A DNA stretch of 64,000 nt, from assembly GCA_019636555.1 (NCBI GenBank), contig JAHBXH010000001.1, positions 2,638,928 through 2,702,927 on the forward strand, given 5' to 3'. Under the pieces are notes generated by a model. It was not told where the DNA came from and did no database searches. It saw only the letters and a list, made by a program, of their open reading frames with translations. The position numbers were made by a program, and so were the translations under genes. Numbering within the stretch: the stretch's first letter is position 1; every line of letters begins with the position of its first letter. Below are positions 8,817-17,910 of this stretch, one piece after another. This DNA is from Phycisphaeraceae bacterium. GTDB taxonomy: Bacteria > Planctomycetota > Phycisphaerae > Phycisphaerales > UBA1924.

Positions 8817-9412
8817 TTCGACCCCCCTGCGGGTTCGTCGATCTGAGCCTCGATCTCGAAGCCGACAAGACCCTCCGGTTCCGCGGCGTTCTTTCGGGCA
8901 TCCTCGAGCGCGACGCGATCAAAGAGGTGCGCGCCTTCCAGCCGGAGCGCGAAATGCGCGATGGCCTGATGATCCTTGGCGAAACCCGAGAGTCGAACCC
9001 ATACGCCCTTCACGCTCTTCGCACCGCCCGGCTTGGCTTCGGCTGTTCGAGGGCCGAGCGCAACGCGATCAACTTCGATGTCGGCGCTCTTGAGCGAAGC
9101 GATCAGGCTCAGGAGCACGCTCCAATCAGGATGATCCGCGATGGAACGTGCCGTCGACAGCGACGCCTGAACACGAACCGCCTTTTCCTTGAGCCCGGCA
9201 ATCCCCGAGTTGATCCCGGCGACTTCGGCGTCGATCGCGGCGACGCGTCTCTCGAGCCCGAAACGTCCTCCCGCGACATACTGGCGCGAACCGAGCCAAA
9301 GAACCGCGAGCACGACCGCGTACACGGCGATCACAATCGACCATCGCGCCGTGCGATCCTGTCGCGAGAGATGCCGCCTGTGCGATGCCGGTAGCAGGTT
9401 CGCCGAGATCAT
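8813..9412 (-). CDS. pilN: PilN-like pilus assembly protein
   Basis: 199 aa. The N-terminus MISANLLPASHRR matches the PilN signature (I-N-L-L-P) that docks into PilM on the cytoplasmic face. It is followed by one transmembrane helix (about 25-42), a coiled coil, and a ferredoxin-like periplasmic domain ending in a region that measures side-by-side with PilO. Four-base overlaps with both pilM upstream and pilO downstream indicate coupled translation. Confidence 0.8.
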   Translation of the reverse strand: MISANLLPASHRRHLSRQDRTARWSIVIAVYAVVLAVLWLGSRQYVAGGRFGLERRVAAIDAEVAGINSGIAGLKEKAVRVQASLSTARSIADHPDWSVLLSLIASLKSADIEVDRVALGPRTAEAKPGGAKSVKGVWVRLSGFAKDHQAIAHFALRLEGAHLFDRVALEDARKNAAEPEGLVGFEIEAQIDEPAGGSK

Positions 9413-10461
9413 GCCTCACCTCCGTTCGGGATGAGACACAAGCCCGCGGTCGCGACCAACGCTCGACGAGTGGCGGGGTCGATCCGCTCGACGCCGTCCA
9501 CATTCAATTCCGTCAGCGAGCACACCCGCGATTCCATGGAGAGTCGCGCCGCGAGGTCCTTGGTAAGATCGCTTGCCTCGTCACCATCGCAGAGAAGCAG
9601 CAGGCCCGAGACCCGGCGGCCTGCGTAACGGCGGGAGAGGTAGGAGACCGCGGTCAACGTCTCGGCCGCAATCACATCGCAGTAATGCCGGAATTGCTCC
9701 TGAATCTCGCGCGTCGCGTCGGGATCGGTCAGGAGTTCTCGCTCACCCCGCAGCGCATCCCTGATCGCGATCGAGGCAAGATCGGTGTCGACACCGATCG
9801 TTCCGGCGATCACGCGGTGCAGCGTTTCGAGGTCGGCGTTTTCCATGACGCGTTCCAGCACCACCACGCCGGAACAAGCGGCGTAGAGACGGGAATGCGT
9901 CCAACCGAGCGAAAGGATGATCTCGAGCGACTCCGCAGAGCCGCCGTCGCGACAACAAGCCCGGACCAGCGCTGTGCAGCGCGGTTCGATTGCCCGGATC
10001 GTCAAGTCTCTTGTCTCGAACGCATCGATAATCGGCTGCGACGTGGTGTGCGGGCACGCGACGACCATGCTCGCGACGGCGCCGGCCTGCCGCGAGTTCG
10101 TCGGCAATTCCCAAAGTGCAAGCTCGAGTTCTTGCGGGGAGTGCTTGAACATCCGCCCGATTTCCACGCCCGCGATCGAATGGACCGGCGCGCCCGATTT
10201 CATCGGCGGCAATTCGAGAACTGCGGAGAGCGTGTCCTCATCGGGCAGGCAAAACGCGACGTCCCGTCCGACGAAACCGCGTCGGTCGAATGTGGCCGCG
10301 ATTCTTTCGATTTCCTGCGCCAGTTCGGACTTGCTGTCCAGTCGCGGAAAAACCGCCCAGGAATGCAGCCGAACGGCCGACCCGGTTTGCGCAAACTGCA
10401 CCATGCGGATGAGCCTGCCGCCGATCTCGATCCCGACTGGCGTGTAGCGGGTCCGTCTCAT
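9409..10461 (-). CDS. pilM: PilM-like actin-fold ATPase of the pilus assembly complex
   Basis: 350 aa, cytoplasmic. It starts with VGIEIGGRLIRMVQF, the phosphate-1 loop of the FtsA/PilM actin-like fold, and has a second phosphate-loop region around ILSLGWTHSRLYAACSGVVV and the late segment LLLLCDGDEA. PilM binds the N-terminus of PilN and connects the ATPases to the membrane platform. The phosphate-2 loop is less canonical than in Pseudomonas PilM (Leu-Gly-Trp instead of Asp-Ile-Gly), so ATP binding may differ. Overlaps both neighbours by 4 bp. Confidence 0.82.
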   Translation of the reverse strand: MRRTRYTPVGIEIGGRLIRMVQFAQTGSAVRLHSWAVFPRLDSKSELAQEIERIAATFDRRGFVGRDVAFCLPDEDTLSAVLELPPMKSGAPVHSIAGVEIGRMFKHSPQELELALWELPTNSRQAGAVASMVVACPHTTSQPIIDAFETRDLTIRAIEPRCTALVRACCRDGGSAESLEIILSLGWTHSRLYAACSGVVVLERVMENADLETLHRVIAGTIGVDTDLASIAIRDALRGERELLTDPDATREIQEQFRHYCDVIAAETLTAVSYLSRRYAGRRVSGLLLLCDGDEASDLTKDLAARLSMESRVCSLTELNVDGVERIDPATRRALVATAGLCLIPNGGEA

Positions 10462-11693
10462 TGCGCGGGACCTCCGCCCGCGTTCGCGGCAAGGTCGAAC
10501 ATCGGAAGGAACATGCTGATTGCAACGCCCCCGACGAGCAGCCCCATGATGGTGAGAACGATGGGCTCGATCAGGGCCGACAGGATCTTGAGGAACTGCT
10601 CGTTGTCCTCATCGAGGAAGTCGGCAACCTGCAGGAGCACGGGGCCGACCTGGCCGGATCGTTCGCCGCTCGCAATGGCCTCCTTCACGGAAGGGCTGAC
10701 GAGCGAGGCATCGCCGATCGAATCCGCGAGCGGTTCGCCCTTCTCGACCGAGGCCTCGCAGCGGACCAGAAGATCGATGTACGCGGCGCTCGTGAGCGAT
10801 TCGCGCGTCAGGCGGAGCGCTTCGAGCAGATTGACGCGGCTTTCGAGAAGAGTTCCAAGGAGGCGCAAGAGCCGCGCCTGGGCGAAGCTGCGTCGGACCG
10901 GGCCAAAGCGGGGCAGCCTCAAGAGCGCCGCGTCCATCATCGCCCAGCCCGCGTCCGATTTCAGCCACAACACGATCATCGCGACGAACGCCGCAAAGCC
11001 CGGCGCCAGGACATACCAGTACCCGCGCAGAATCTCCGAGAGTTCGATGAGAAGCTGGGTCGACGGCGGGAGCGGAGTCTGCAGCGAATCAAACATCTCC
11101 GAAAACTGAGGCAGCACGGAGACGAGAAGCACGATGATGACACCAAAGGAAACAGTGATCAGAATCCCGGGGTAGGTCAGCGCGCCGACGATGGATCGCC
11201 GGACATTCATCTGCTGGCGCGCGAGTGCAGCGAGTGACTTCAGCATCTGATCGAGCAAGCCAGCCGATTCTCCGGCGGCGACCATGCTGCGGCAGATCGG
11301 ATCGAATGCACGCGGGTGCGCCGCGAGCGCAGATGAAAACGTCTCGCCCCGTTCCACCCGTTCGCGCAGATCGCACACCACATTTCGAAGCCCGTCTTCC
11401 GTCGCCTGCTTCTCGAGGGCGTCGAGAGCCTGAACGAGAGGCGTCTTGGTTGATACCAGAATCGAGAGCTGCCGAAAGAACTGGCTGAGGTCTCGCAGCG
11501 TGACCTTGCCTCCCGTGCCGGCTTTTTTGCGGCCGATCGTGGCGGACGCTCCGCGCGCGGACCCGGGATTGACCTGGGCGCCGAAGATCCCGCGTCGGCG
11601 CAGCATCTCGACAGCCTCCGCCGCGGCACCAGCGTCGATCGCGCCGCTGACGGCGTTTCCCGCTCCGTCATAGCCCGTGTAATTGAAGCTCAT
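10458..11693 (-). CDS. pilC: Type IV pilus / type II secretion platform protein, PilC/GspF family
   Basis: 411 aa, within the normal 400-410 range. Two T2SSF domains are visible (about 65-190 and 270-395), each a helical cytoplasmic bundle, with three transmembrane helices: about 170-190 (GILITVSFGVIIVLLVSVLP), about 220-240, and near 380. The motif LSQFFRQLSILVSTKTPLVQ is typical of the first domain. The protein is the membrane rotor on which the assembly ATPase acts. It overlaps pilB and pilM by 4 bp on either side. Confidence 0.93.
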   Translation of the reverse strand: MSFNYTGYDGAGNAVSGAIDAGAAAEAVEMLRRRGIFGAQVNPGSARGASATIGRKKAGTGGKVTLRDLSQFFRQLSILVSTKTPLVQALDALEKQATEDGLRNVVCDLRERVERGETFSSALAAHPRAFDPICRSMVAAGESAGLLDQMLKSLAALARQQMNVRRSIVGALTYPGILITVSFGVIIVLLVSVLPQFSEMFDSLQTPLPPSTQLLIELSEILRGYWYVLAPGFAAFVAMIVLWLKSDAGWAMMDAALLRLPRFGPVRRSFAQARLLRLLGTLLESRVNLLEALRLTRESLTSAAYIDLLVRCEASVEKGEPLADSIGDASLVSPSVKEAIASGERSGQVGPVLLQVADFLDEDNEQFLKILSALIEPIVLTIMGLLVGGVAISMFLPMFDLAANAGGGPAQ

Positions 11694-13456
11694 GCGGCAG
11701 CCCTCGGCGTCGCGGGTTTCGAGTGCGTTACCTCAGCGCTCGAGGGTTGTTCGTCGATGTGCGTCACGCGCAGGATTTCTTCGAGGTTGGTCTTCCCTTC
11801 TTTGGCAAGGAGGACACCTTCCTCCCGGAGGCTGAGAACTTTTTCGCTGCGCAGTTGCTCGCGCAGTTCGTGGGTCGGCGCGCCCCCGTAGATAAGGCGC
11901 TTGAGCCCCGGCGACACTTCCATCACTTCATAAATTCCGAGGCGGCCTTTGTAGCCGGTGTCGTGGCATTGCGGACACCCCTCGCCCTTGCGGAAAGGAC
12001 GACCGACCTGGTCGCTCAAGCCCGCGTCGGCGAGCACGTGCTCCGCCGGGTAGTACTTCGTCGAGCACTGGTCGCAGATTGTGCGGGCCAGCCGCTGTGC
12101 GACCACGCCGTTCAGCGCGCTCGAGATGAGGTAGTTCTCGATCGACATGTCCGTGAGTCGAGCGACAGTACCCGGCGCGTCGTTGGTGTGCAGCGTTGCG
12201 AGCACGAGGTGACCGGTGAGCGCGGCTTGCACGGCGACTCGCGCCGTTTCCTGGTCACGGATTTCGCCGACCATGATCACATCCGGATCCTGACGCAAAA
12301 TGCTGCGCAGCGCCCGCGCGAACGTAAAGCCGATCGACTCCTGCACCTGGATTTGATTGATCAGATCCAGCTGATACTCCACTGGGTCTTCAACTGTCAC
12401 GATGTTCACATCGGGGCTGCGGAGCAGATCGAGCGCGGAATACAGCGTGGTGGTCTTGCCGCTCCCCGTGGGGCCGGTCACTAGAACCAGACCGTGAGGG
12501 CGCTCGAGAACGCGGGTGAATGACTCGAGAGTCTGAGCGCGGAAACCCAGGTCGGCCAGGCGTACCCGGAGGTTGGACTTGTCGAGAATTCGGACGACGA
12601 TCTTTTCACCGAGCAGCGTCGGCATCGAGGACACGCGAAGATCGATTTCGCGCCCTTCGGCCACGATCCGGACGCGACCCTCCTGCGGGAGCCGCTTCTC
12701 GGCGATGTCCATCTTCCCGATGACTTTGACGCGCGAGACGATCGACGCGTGCATGCCCGCGGGCGGCTTCATCAGATCGCGCAGCACGCCGTCAACTCGG
12801 TAACGGATGCGTGTTCCTTTTTTGTCGGGCTCGATGTGGATGTCGCTCGCCTTGTCGCGCACGGCGGACAGAAGCGCGACATTCACAAGGTTGATGATCG
12901 GGCTGCCCGCGACGAGCTTGTCGAGATCTGTCGCGGGTCCCTCGTCGACAGACTCGCGCTCGACCACCTCGAGATTCGATTCCGAAAGCGAAGTGAGAAA
13001 GGCATCAACATTGACATCGCCGTGCGCGTATTTCTTCACGAACTCAAGAATGTTCGCTTCGGCCGCGAGCACGGGACGGATGCGACAGCCCGTCAACGTC
13101 CGCAGACGATCGATCGTCGGAAGGGACTGCGGCTCGGCCATCGCAACCGTCAGTGAATCGCGCACCTTGAACAGCGGGATCGCCTTGAGCCGCTCGGCTT
13201 CCTCGGCGCCGAGCAGCTTGAATACCTGCGGATCGATCAAACCGTGCCGCAACTGGCAATACCGAACGCCCAGAGATTTCGCGAGCGTCTGCACAAGCAC
13301 CGTTCCGGTGATCACCCCCTGCTCGACAAGCAGTTCGCCCAGCATGCGATTGGTGCGCGATTGTTCCGCGAGCGCGCGGCTCAACTGCTGCTCAGTGATG
13401 AGCCCATCCTTGAGCAATTGATCGCCGATGCGGAGCTTGGCTGCCTCGGAACTCAC
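11690..13456 (-). CDS. pilB: Type IV pilus / type II secretion assembly ATPase, PilB/GspE family
   Basis: 588 aa, full length. N-terminal MshEN domain (about residues 8-70: RIGDQLLKDGLITEQQL, then MLGELLVEQGVI), a fold known in related ATPases to bind cyclic di-GMP. ATPase core with Walker A GPTGSGKTTTLY, Walker B region LRQDPDVIMVGEIRD and His box GHLVLATLHTNDA. A tetracysteine zinc site (CDQC followed by CPQC) is present. It drives pilin assembly through PilC encoded next (4-bp overlap). The STAS gene upstream also overlaps by 4 bp. Compared with the copy at the left edge, this one belongs to the operon that contains the signalling proteins. Confidence 0.95.
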   Translation of the reverse strand: MSSEAAKLRIGDQLLKDGLITEQQLSRALAEQSRTNRMLGELLVEQGVITGTVLVQTLAKSLGVRYCQLRHGLIDPQVFKLLGAEEAERLKAIPLFKVRDSLTVAMAEPQSLPTIDRLRTLTGCRIRPVLAAEANILEFVKKYAHGDVNVDAFLTSLSESNLEVVERESVDEGPATDLDKLVAGSPIINLVNVALLSAVRDKASDIHIEPDKKGTRIRYRVDGVLRDLMKPPAGMHASIVSRVKVIGKMDIAEKRLPQEGRVRIVAEGREIDLRVSSMPTLLGEKIVVRILDKSNLRVRLADLGFRAQTLESFTRVLERPHGLVLVTGPTGSGKTTTLYSALDLLRSPDVNIVTVEDPVEYQLDLINQIQVQESIGFTFARALRSILRQDPDVIMVGEIRDQETARVAVQAALTGHLVLATLHTNDAPGTVARLTDMSIENYLISSALNGVVAQRLARTICDQCSTKYYPAEHVLADAGLSDQVGRPFRKGEGCPQCHDTGYKGRLGIYEVMEVSPGLKRLIYGGAPTHELREQLRSEKVLSLREEGVLLAKEGKTNLEEILRVTHIDEQPSSAEVTHSKPATPRAAA

Positions 13457-13788
13457 AGGAAACTCCTGACCGCGCTGTTGACGTCCTCGAATTGCTCGAC
13501 GGACGCCGCGAGATCGGTCAACTCAAGAATCTCGCGAACAGTTTCACAGACGCCGCACAACTTCAGAAACTGACCGCTGTCCCCCAGCGTTTCGCTGAGC
13601 GCGAGAAGAGTCTCAAGTCCCTGGCTGTCGAGATAGGGTGTTGCCGACAGGTCGACGACGCACCTCCCCATCGTCGAAGCGATCACGCCCGATGCCACAC
13701 GTTGAAACTCCGTCGCGTCCGCCTGGCAGAGCGGACCCTGGGGAGCGATCGTCTTCACCGCGCCGTGTTGTTGCTCACGTATCTCCAT
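13453..13788 (-). CDS. STAS-domain protein (anti-sigma factor antagonist type)
   Basis: 111 aa, a single STAS domain: beta strands at the start (GAVKTIAPQG), then VVDLSATPYLDSQGLETLLA, where Asp-Ser corresponds to the region phosphorylated by anti-sigma kinases in SpoIIAA-like proteins (D-S-x-G-L/A). It is a cytoplasmic switch protein that binds a GHKL kinase or another partner. It lies 11 bp after the histidine kinase gene and overlaps pilB by 4 bp. That suggests it passes a signal from the kinase (or a separate anti-sigma kinase) to the pilus machine; the direct partner cannot be told from sequence. Confidence 0.85.
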   Translation of the reverse strand: MEIREQQHGAVKTIAPQGPLCQADATEFQRVASGVIASTMGRCVVDLSATPYLDSQGLETLLALSETLGDSGQFLKLCGVCETVREILELTDLAASVEQFEDVNSAVRSFL

Positions 13789-13799
13789 GGCTTCTCCGG

Positions 13800-15593
13800 T
13801 CAGGCCGCCAGCGACAACGGCGCCTTGAGCGGCATCCGAATGGTGAAAGTTGACCCGCGATCGGGCACGCTCTGGACTGTGACATCGCCGCCGTGCAGCC
13901 GCATGACTTCGCGCGCGAGCGCCAACCCCAGACCGGTGCCGACGATTTTCTCGACTCTCGGGTCCTTGGCGCGATAGAAGCGATCGAAAATGCGATCGAC
14001 ATCGTCCGCCGCGATTCCGATTCCCGAATCCGCGACCTCGATCACGAGCGAATCCTCCGCCCGCACCCCCACTTTTACACTTCCCCCTTCGGGCGTGTAC
14101 TTGATCGCGTTGCCGATGATGTTGGTCAGGGCGAGCACCAGCTTGTCCCGATCGCCGACAATCGTGGGAAGCTTCGGCGGCAGATCGAAGCGCAAGGCGA
14201 TGTTCTTCGCTCGCGCCGGCGCCGCGAATTCCGCCTCGATATCGCCGAACAGCGCCGGCAGGCGGACATCATGGATCGCGAGCTTGAGCGACCCGGCTTC
14301 GATCTCGGAGACCGAGAGCATGTCTCCCACAATACGCTCGAGTCGGCGAACTTCCTGATTGATGATGTTCAGGTGTTGCGACCGAGTCGCGACGTCCGCG
14401 TCGGGCTTTTCCACGAGAGCTTCGACATACAGCCTGACATTCGTCAGCGGAGTGCGCAGCTCGTGCGTCGCCTGTTCAACAAACGCGTTCCGAGAGCGGT
14501 CCGCCACGCGCTGCTGCGTGACATCTTCGATGAGCAACATCGCGCCGCCGCCGCCCGCGAGGGGCCGGCCGCTGATCCGGAGGATCGCCCCTTGGTCGCC
14601 CTCTCCCGTGCGGGTCTCTACGACAATCTTCGCGCGACCTTTCGCCGACGCCAATTTCGAGAGCTTCTCCGATACGGGAGCTTCCTGAATGCGCTCGAGC
14701 ATGGGCGTTCCCAACAGCCCGTCGCGCGTACCGGACAGGAACACCGCTGCGGCTCCGTTGCAGTAGCGGATCCGCATCTCCTCATCCACCACAACGACGC
14801 CGTGCCAGAGGGAATCGATGATCTTCCCGACGGCTTCGTCACGCTCTCCCGGCTGCTCCCGCCGCGTGAGCACGGACTCGATGCGCGCCCGGGCGCGATG
14901 CGTGGCCAATTCCCTGAGCAACTCGTTCCAGCTCGTGGCAACTCCGCCAAACGACTCGCCCAGCTCGAGCGCAGCAAGTTCCTTCTCTCCCGCTTGCAAC
15001 GAACGAAGCGCCGACTGGACCAGGGTCATGGGCATCGCGCGCTTCTGCGCACGGACCGACACAATTCCGAGCAGCACAATCGCACCGAGACACACTCCCC
15101 CAAACCCGTATTCCAACCACTCGGAGCGCGATGCGACCGAAGGTGGGGCCTCGATCGTCAGCAACACCTTTCCTTTTTCCGGAACAGAGACCGCAAAGGT
15201 ACGGTGCGAATCGGGTTCAACAGTCAGCGGGGGCAGTTCCGCCGGAATCTCTTTGGACGTGACGGTTGATGCATCAAGATCCGCCAGCACGGTTCCGTCG
15301 CCCAGGGTGACTCGACAGCCCGAGAGCGCTCCGGCATGCGCCGCCTTCGCAATCGCCAGACGCGCCGCTGCAATATCCCGCTCGGCAATCGCCTTTTCGA
15401 GATCCGGCCGAACCATCTCCGCCACGGCGGATGATGCTCGTTCGTTCGCACGCTGCGATTCTTCGTAGCGCACGCCCCCGACAACAACCCAGAGCGCCGC
15501 CATGGCGAGCGCGACGATGGCCGTGTTCAAAACGAGAACGCCGCTCACCATCGAGCTGTGTCGCGGAAGAAACTGGAGCATCAATCGGCGCAC
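13800..15593 (-). CDS. Membrane sensor histidine kinase with PAS domain
   Basis: About 597 aa. Two transmembrane helices (about 15-38 and 160-180) frame a periplasmic sensor of about 120 residues, followed by a HAMP-like linker, a PAS domain (about 255-360) and HisKA with the H-box ATHELRTPLTN (His near 377). The ATPase domain has N (ALTNIIGNAIKYTPEGG), G1 (DSGIGI) and G2 (GTGLGLALA) boxes. Likely autophosphorylates and passes phosphate to a response regulator such as the one three genes upstream (16862). The frame is open to TTG 15635; GTG 15593 is preferred because GGGAGAG lies 7 nt before it. A 90-bp gap separates it from the HD-GYP gene. Confidence 0.93.
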   Translation of the reverse strand: MRRLMLQFLPRHSSMVSGVLVLNTAIVALAMAALWVVVGGVRYEESQRANERASSAVAEMVRPDLEKAIAERDIAAARLAIAKAAHAGALSGCRVTLGDGTVLADLDASTVTSKEIPAELPPLTVEPDSHRTFAVSVPEKGKVLLTIEAPPSVASRSEWLEYGFGGVCLGAIVLLGIVSVRAQKRAMPMTLVQSALRSLQAGEKELAALELGESFGGVATSWNELLRELATHRARARIESVLTRREQPGERDEAVGKIIDSLWHGVVVVDEEMRIRYCNGAAAVFLSGTRDGLLGTPMLERIQEAPVSEKLSKLASAKGRAKIVVETRTGEGDQGAILRISGRPLAGGGGAMLLIEDVTQQRVADRSRNAFVEQATHELRTPLTNVRLYVEALVEKPDADVATRSQHLNIINQEVRRLERIVGDMLSVSEIEAGSLKLAIHDVRLPALFGDIEAEFAAPARAKNIALRFDLPPKLPTIVGDRDKLVLALTNIIGNAIKYTPEGGSVKVGVRAEDSLVIEVADSGIGIAADDVDRIFDRFYRAKDPRVEKIVGTGLGLALAREVMRLHGGDVTVQSVPDRGSTFTIRMPLKAPLSLAA

Positions 15594-15683
15594 GCGGCAA
15601 CTCTCCCGCAATTCGGTGGGAAAACCAGCCCCCAACCCCTTGTGGATATCGGCCGAGCGGGTTCACCGCTGAACCAGAGTCTT

Positions 15684-16865
15684 TCAGGCGGCGGCACGAA
15701 CCTGAGATGCTTCCGCCGAAGCCGCCTGACGCGCCATCAGCCGGTCGTACTCGCCCAGGTCGATCCGCTTAAAGGCTTCGACCACCGCCGGATCAAACTG
15801 GCTGCCCGCGCACCGCGCAATTTCGGCGAGCACCTTTTCGCGCGGCATCGCCGGCCTGTACGAGCGGCTTGAACTCATCGCGTCGAACGTATCCGCGATT
15901 CCGATAATCCGCGCCTGGAGCGGGATGTCCGCGCCCGTCAATCGATGCGGGTAGCCGCGTCCGTCGAAGCGCTCGTGGTGATGAAGCACCCCCGGCAGCG
16001 TGTGTTCCAAGAGCGTCACGCCCTTGAGAATCCGGTGGCCGATCTCCGGGTGCAACTTGATGAGCGCGAATTCCTCGTCATCGAGCTTGCCCGGCTTGCA
16101 GAGAACGCGCTCCGGCACGCCGATCTTGCCGACGTCGTGCACGATTCCCGCCGTCCTGATGCGCTCAGACTCGCCCTCGTCGAGACCATACGCCAGCGCA
16201 ATCTGCTTCGCGAGCGCCGCGACGCGCTCCGAATGTCCGCGTGTATACGGATCCTTTGCATCGATCGCGGCGGTCAGTGCCTCGATCGTCCCGATGCTCA
16301 TCGCCCGCTGCTCAAAGAAACGCGCGGCGTTCTCGTGAAATGTCCCGACAAACTCGGCGACCGCATCGAGAAACTGCATCTCCGGGCTTGCGATTTCGCC
16401 GTTTTCTGTCTCTTTCCCGCCCGCGACCAGCAGCCCGACGACGCTGTCGTCGAACGTGATCGGATCACACACGACCTCCGACCCCGAAAGTGTCGCCAGT
16501 TCGTGCTGCCCCACGACAAGAACCTTGGTCCACTCGTTTCCTCGAAGCGAATCGCACGCGCGCCGCAGCGCCGCCTCAAATTCCAGGGGATTTCCCGTCT
16601 CTCCGGTCACGATCGTCCGGCCGCGCAATGCCGGAACGACGTTGGCATCCGTGCGAAAGACCGCGGCAACCCAGCGGAACGGCAGTACCTGTTGAACATT
16701 GCTGCACACCAGCCTGATCTGCTGCACCGGTTCCGGCGCGCAAGCCAGAAGCCGCAGAATGCGAAAGAGCGAATACGTCTCCTCGTACGACTGCATCAAC
16801 CGCTGGCTGAAGTGGTGCAGCAGCTGCTCTGCGCCCTCGATCTTCGCCTCTTTCGGGGGCCTCAT
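15684..16865 (-). CDS. GAF-like + HD-GYP domain cyclic di-GMP phosphodiesterase
   Basis: 393 aa from ATG 16865 (GGGAGG 5 nt upstream, ATGA overlap with the response regulator stop); a longer frame from 16889 is less likely. The N-terminal half looks like a GAF sensor. The C-terminal half (about 195-370) is HD-GYP: IDAKDPYTRGHSERV, HDVGKIGVP, HPEIGH, HHERFDGRGYP and IADTFDAM. All metal-binding His/Asp residues and the GYP motif are present, so hydrolysis of cyclic di-GMP is expected. In the same operon as PilB with an MshEN domain, it probably sets local cyclic di-GMP for pilus control (inference). Confidence 0.93.
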   Translation of the reverse strand: MRPPKEAKIEGAEQLLHHFSQRLMQSYEETYSLFRILRLLACAPEPVQQIRLVCSNVQQVLPFRWVAAVFRTDANVVPALRGRTIVTGETGNPLEFEAALRRACDSLRGNEWTKVLVVGQHELATLSGSEVVCDPITFDDSVVGLLVAGGKETENGEIASPEMQFLDAVAEFVGTFHENAARFFEQRAMSIGTIEALTAAIDAKDPYTRGHSERVAALAKQIALAYGLDEGESERIRTAGIVHDVGKIGVPERVLCKPGKLDDEEFALIKLHPEIGHRILKGVTLLEHTLPGVLHHHERFDGRGYPHRLTGADIPLQARIIGIADTFDAMSSSRSYRPAMPREKVLAEIARCAGSQFDPAVVEAFKRIDLGEYDRLMARQAASAEASQVRAAA

Positions 16866-17254
16866 GCCGCCTCCCTTGCTTCGCCGCACACCTCGACGAT
16901 CATCGCCTGCAGTTCCCTCGCGCTGAACGGCTTGGGCATGACGTGCTGGATCCCCGTTTCCTGCAGTTCCCTCGGCGAAAGCCTGTGCCCACGCGCCGTC
17001 AGCATGATGACCGGGACGGATGCCGTTCGCGGCTCGCTCCGAAGCTCTCGCGCAAGCTGAAGCCCGTCTCTTTGGGGCATTTGAAAATCGCTGATGACCG
17101 CGGTCGGCGGCACGGGCATCGACCGCACAATGTTCATCGCTTCGTCGCCATTTCCCGCGGTCACCACTTCATACCCGAGCTCGCGAAAACGGCTGGCGAG
17201 CATGAAGGTGATGCAGGCTTCGTCGTCGACGATGAGTAGGGTCTTGGTGCTCAT
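16862..17254 (-). CDS. Single-domain response regulator (CheY-like)
   Basis: 130 aa receiver domain: LLIVDDEACI (acidic pair), AVISDFQMPQRDG (phosphoacceptor Asp), VIMLTARGH (Thr) and MPKPF (Lys). No output domain, so it acts by protein contact. First gene of the signalling and pilus operon; ATG 17254 is preferred over the longer frame from 17287 because the receiver fold begins at once. It overlaps the HD-GYP gene by 4 bp, which suggests the two proteins work together. The divergent pilin genes start 160 bp away. Confidence 0.93.
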   Translation of the reverse strand: MSTKTLLIVDDEACITFMLASRFRELGYEVVTAGNGDEAMNIVRSMPVPPTAVISDFQMPQRDGLQLARELRSEPRTASVPVIMLTARGHRLSPRELQETGIQHVMPKPFSARELQAMIVEVCGEAREAA

Positions 17255-17415
17255 AATCCGCGGCAGACCGCCACGGCACATCGGCACCTTTGCCTATCGC
17301 CTTCATGATCTTCGCGCCGAATCGGACCAAACACGCCCCGCCGCGCCATTCCGACCCCCAATCCCGCTCGGCGCGCTCAACCCGGCCTCCTCCAAGACCG
17401 AAAACAGAAGGAGCC

Positions 17416-17910
17416 ATGGCCGCGTCTCCGCCATTCTCTTCGGCGCGGATGCCAATCCGCGTTCACCGTGCTTTCTCGCTCTTCGAGCTGGTCGTCGTAC
17501 TTTCGATCCTCACGATCTTCGCCTCGATCGCCGCGCCCAAGTACGCCGGCGCCGTCTCTCGCTACAAGCTCGATGCCGCCGCGAGGCGAGTCGCCGCAGA
17601 CCTCGAACGCTCACGCGCACTCGCCCGCGCAAGCGGCTCCAACTGGACGATCCGCTTCGTGCCCAGCAGCAATTCCTATTCGATCGTCGGTCTTGTTGTC
17701 GGCAGCTCCAAAGGCTCAGACTACACCGTCCGCCTGGGCAGCCCTCCCTATTCCATCACCCTCGAGAGCGCCGACTTCGCCGGCTCGAAAGACCTGCAAT
17801 TCGGCGGATTCGGATGCCCGGCGATCGGCGGCACAATCGTCCTCCGAGGCGGCGTTGACAAGCGATCCATTGTCGTCGATTCGGCCTCGGGGGCGGTGAG
17901 CATCCAATGA
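17416..17910 (+). CDS. Minor pseudopilin, GspH/FimT-like
   Basis: 164 aa. Prepilin signature RAFSLFELVVVLSILTIFA, with Glu at +5, and a C-terminal beta-rich domain (GspH type) containing AARRVAADLERSRALARASG. ATG 17416 follows AGAAGGAG only 2 nt upstream; ATG 17449 is an alternative. First of four prepilin-type genes that overlap or abut, forming an operon divergent from the signalling and pilus operon. GspH-type proteins form part of the tip or priming complex of the filament. Confidence 0.82.
   Translation: MAASPPFSSARMPIRVHRAFSLFELVVVLSILTIFASIAAPKYAGAVSRYKLDAAARRVAADLERSRALARASGSNWTIRFVPSSNSYSIVGLVVGSSKGSDYTVRLGSPPYSITLESADFAGSKDLQFGGFGCPAIGGTIVLRGGVDKRSIVVDSASGAVSIQ

Noticed and set aside
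9385-11109. 574-codon open frame on plus
   Set aside because: Antisense to pilN, pilM and pilC; Arg/Ser-rich sequence without motifs.
13893-15269. 458-codon open frame on plus
   Set aside because: Antisense to the histidine kinase; no motifs.
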